A stretch of 6,637 bases of DNA, from assembly GCA_964490745.1 (NCBI GenBank), contig CAZBDT010000130.1, forward strand, positions 1 to 6,637. Reading direction: 5' to 3'. Position 1 is the first letter of the stretch; every line of letters starts with the position of its first letter. The stretch comes from Litorimonas sp964490745. Lineage in GTDB: Bacteria; Pseudomonadota; Alphaproteobacteria; Caulobacterales; Maricaulaceae. Positions 4,549 through 6,637 of the stretch are shown here, piece after piece. The translations under genes were made by a program, and so were the position numbers. Below the pieces are notes generated by a model. That model worked only from the letters and a program-made list of their open reading frames with translations. It was not told the origin of the DNA and searched no databases.

Positions 4549-6637
4549 ATGACCTCATCTGCTACACAATTTATCAACATTGGTGAACGGACTAACGTTG
4601 CGGGGTCTGCGCGATTTAAAAAACTGATCGTCAATAATGATTATGAAAAAGCCTTATCTGTCGCGCGCCAGCAAGTCGAAAATGGCGCTCAGATTATTGA
4701 CGTCAATATGGATGACGGATTGATTGACGGCGTCGCTGCCATGACGCGCTTCCTGCAATTAATGGCGGGCGAGCCTGATATTTCCCGCGTACCTGTCATG
4801 ATTGACAGTTCAAAATGGGAGGTGCTCGAAGCAGGTCTGAAATGTGTTCAGGGCAAAGCCGTTGTCAACTCAATCTCGATGAAGGAAGGCGAAGAAGAAT
4901 TTCTTGCCCATGCGCGCAAAGTCCGTGATCTCGGCGCGGCCACTGTCGTCATGGCTTTTGACGAAGAGGGGCAGGCGGAAACGGCGGATGATAAATTTCG
5001 GATTTGTGAACGCGCCTACAACCTCCTCGTTGATAAAGTAAATTTTCCGCCAGAAGACATTATTTTCGATCCAAATATTTTCGCTGTAGCTACCGGTATT
5101 GAAGAGCATAATGATTATGCTGTCGCGTTCTTTGAAGCCTGTAAGCGGATCAAGGCGAACCTACCTCATGCGCGCATTTCAGGTGGATTGTCCAATGTGA
5201 GTTTTGCTTTCCGCGGGAATAATCCTGTGCGCGAAGCCATGCATTCTGTTTTTCTTTATCACGCCATTCCCGCCGGATTAGACATGGCGATTGTGAATGC
5301 CGGGCAGCTCACAATTTATGACGATATCCCTAATGAACTGCGAGAGCGAGTCGAAGATGTCATTTTGAACCGACGTCCCGATGCGACAGACCGTTTGCTG
5401 GACATTGCCGACAAATATCGCGGGGATGGGAAGTCAAAAGCCAAGGTCGTTGATGATGAGTGGCGCAAATTGCCAGTTGAAAAACGGCTTGAGCATGCAT
5501 TGGTACGCGGCATCACCGATCATATTGTCGAAGATACGGAAGAAGCTAGACAAGCCGCAGACCGTCCACTCCATGTTATTGAAGGGCCGTTAATGGACGG
5601 GATGAATGTTGTTGGAGATCTCTTTGGCTCCGGCAAAATGTTCTTACCACAAGTTGTCAAATCCGCGCGGGTTATGAAAGCGTCAGTCGCGCATTTGATG
5701 CCCTTTATGGAGGCTGAGAAGGAAGAGCTCGGCACATCCGGGTCGTCCAATGGCAAAGTCTTGATGGCGACGGTGAAGGGCGATGTGCATGATATTGGCA
5801 AGAATATCGTTGGCGTGGTGCTTCAATGTAACGGTTATGATGTGGTTGATCTTGGTGTGATGGTCCCGTGCGACAAAATTCTGGATGCGGCGATTGAACA
5901 TGATGTCGATATGATTGGCCTTTCCGGTTTGATTACGCCGAGCTTGGACGAGATGGTCTATGTCGGCAAAGAAATGCAACGGCGCGGCATGTCTATGCCG
6001 CTTTTGATTGGTGGCGCTACAACGTCCAAAACGCATACGGCGGTTAAAATTGAACCCGCCTATGAGGCCGGACCCACCGTTTATGTCACAGATGCAAGCC
6101 GGGCGGTCGGTGTTGTCGGTCAGCTTCTGGGCGACGGCAAAGCGGACTATGCGGCTGAGCTTCGAACAGATTATGCCAAAGCGCGGGAGGCGCATCAGCG
6201 CGGTCAGTCGGCCAAAGCCCGCCTGACGTTAAAGGAAGCGCGCGATAATCCGTGGACGACGGATTGGGACGCTTACACACCGCCTAAACCGACCTTCCTC
6301 GGGACGAAAACGCTGACAGATTATCCGCTGGAGAATTTACGGGATTTCATTGATTGGACGCCTTTCTTTGCGACATGGGAATTAAAGGGGCGCTACCCTG
6401 CTATTCTCGAAAATAAGAATTATGGGCAGGCAGCGCGGGACCTTTTTTCTGACGCCAATGCGATGCTGGACCAGATGATTGCGGAGAAATGGGTCAGAGC
6501 AAATGCCGTTTTCGGGTTCTGGCCAGCGGAGCAGAATGGCGATGATGTGAAAGTCTTCACGGATGAGACTCGTTCGGAAACCCTCGCAAATTTCCATGGG
6601 CTGCGTCAGCAAATTTCTAAAGGCACATCGTTCAAGC
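4549..6637 (+). CDS. metH: Methionine synthase part 2: folate, cobalamin and reactivation domains of split MetH (3' end missing)
   Basis: An open frame of 696 codons begins at ATG 4549 and runs off the window, with roughly 190-200 residues missing by comparison with E. coli MetH. Domains seen: pterin (methyl-tetrahydrofolate) binding at about 8-265, with INIGERTN, DVNMDDG, MIDSSKW, NSISMKEG, FDPNIFAVATGIEEHN and ISGGLSNVSF; the helical cap at about 300-385 (PLMDGMNVVGDLFGSGKM); the Rossmann B12 domain at about 400-540, with DVHDIG giving Asp412 and the cobalt ligand His414, Ser465 in ITPS (the E. coli Asp757-His759-Ser810 triad) and GGATTSK; and the start of the AdoMet reactivation domain from about 552 (DWTPFFATW, Asp602 probably equal to Asp946). 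The AdoMet motif RPAPGYPACP would lie beyond the edge. It carries the methyl group from folate to cobalamin and on to part 1. No Shine-Dalgarno is evident, so translation is probably coupled to part 1. Confidence 0.96.
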   Translation, partial: MTSSATQFINIGERTNVAGSARFKKLIVNNDYEKALSVARQQVENGAQIIDVNMDDGLIDGVAAMTRFLQLMAGEPDISRVPVMIDSSKWEVLEAGLKCVQGKAVVNSISMKEGEEEFLAHARKVRDLGAATVVMAFDEEGQAETADDKFRICERAYNLLVDKVNFPPEDIIFDPNIFAVATGIEEHNDYAVAFFEACKRIKANLPHARISGGLSNVSFAFRGNNPVREAMHSVFLYHAIPAGLDMAIVNAGQLTIYDDIPNELRERVEDVILNRRPDATDRLLDIADKYRGDGKSKAKVVDDEWRKLPVEKRLEHALVRGITDHIVEDTEEARQAADRPLHVIEGPLMDGMNVVGDLFGSGKMFLPQVVKSARVMKASVAHLMPFMEAEKEELGTSGSSNGKVLMATVKGDVHDIGKNIVGVVLQCNGYDVVDLGVMVPCDKILDAAIEHDVDMIGLSGLITPSLDEMVYVGKEMQRRGMSMPLLIGGATTSKTHTAVKIEPAYEAGPTVYVTDASRAVGVVGQLLGDGKADYAAELRTDYAKAREAHQRGQSAKARLTLKEARDNPWTTDWDAYTPPKPTFLGTKTLTDYPLENLRDFIDWTPFFATWELKGRYPAILENKNYGQAARDLFSDANAMLDQMIAEKWVRANAVFGFWPAEQNGDDVKVFTDETRSETLANFHGLRQQISKGTSFK

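Noticed and set aside
5683..6195. A 170-codon minus-strand frame inside the second metH gene
   Set aside because: It overlaps the B12-binding domain coding sequence, where the plus-strand frame is clearly MetH; the antisense product is rich in His, Arg and Ile with no known motif.

Overview
The window looks like chromosomal DNA from a Gram-negative bacterium, most likely an alphaproteobacterium of the Caulobacter/Hyphomonas/Maricaulis type. The evidence is an outer-membrane TonB-dependent receptor, a lipoprotein, and a methionine synthase split into two adjacent genes, an arrangement I recall from that group. The taxonomic placement is inference. No insertion sequence, phage gene or CRISPR array is visible.

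Layout. Bases 1-49 hold the 5' part of a tRNA-Arg(CCG) on the minus strand, cut by the window edge. A TraB/GumN-family lipoprotein gene follows on the plus strand (129-1118). It meets a convergent minus-strand gene for a BtuB-like vitamin B12 receptor (1115-3091), and their stop codons overlap by 4 bases. Between the receptor start and the next gene lies a divergent regulatory region of about 400 bases. On the minus strand it carries a cobalamin riboswitch (aptamer about 3221-3374), a putative L13 loop with a 7-base complement to the aptamer, and a run of hairpins that can fold around the receptor's ribosome-binding site. On the plus strand it carries the short leader of the methionine synthase operon. 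From 3493 to the window end are the two halves of cobalamin-dependent methionine synthase: metH part 1 (homocysteine/zinc domain, 3493-4545) and metH part 2 (folate, cap, B12 and activation domains, from 4549, running off the window).

How the parts fit. The receptor imports cobalamin across the outer membrane with TonB energy, and its mRNA senses cobalamin through the riboswitch, so uptake should fall when B12 is plentiful. The divergent genes encode a major B12-consuming enzyme, which methylates homocysteine to methionine with methyl-tetrahydrofolate. The locus therefore pairs supply and use of the vitamin. The TraB/GumN protein has no evident link to this pathway.

The most notable points are the clean split of metH at a domain boundary with all core catalytic residues kept, a possible three-way junction that hides the receptor's Shine-Dalgarno sequence, and an unusual N-terminal extension with two cysteines on the B12 receptor. 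None of these amounts to a wholly new system.
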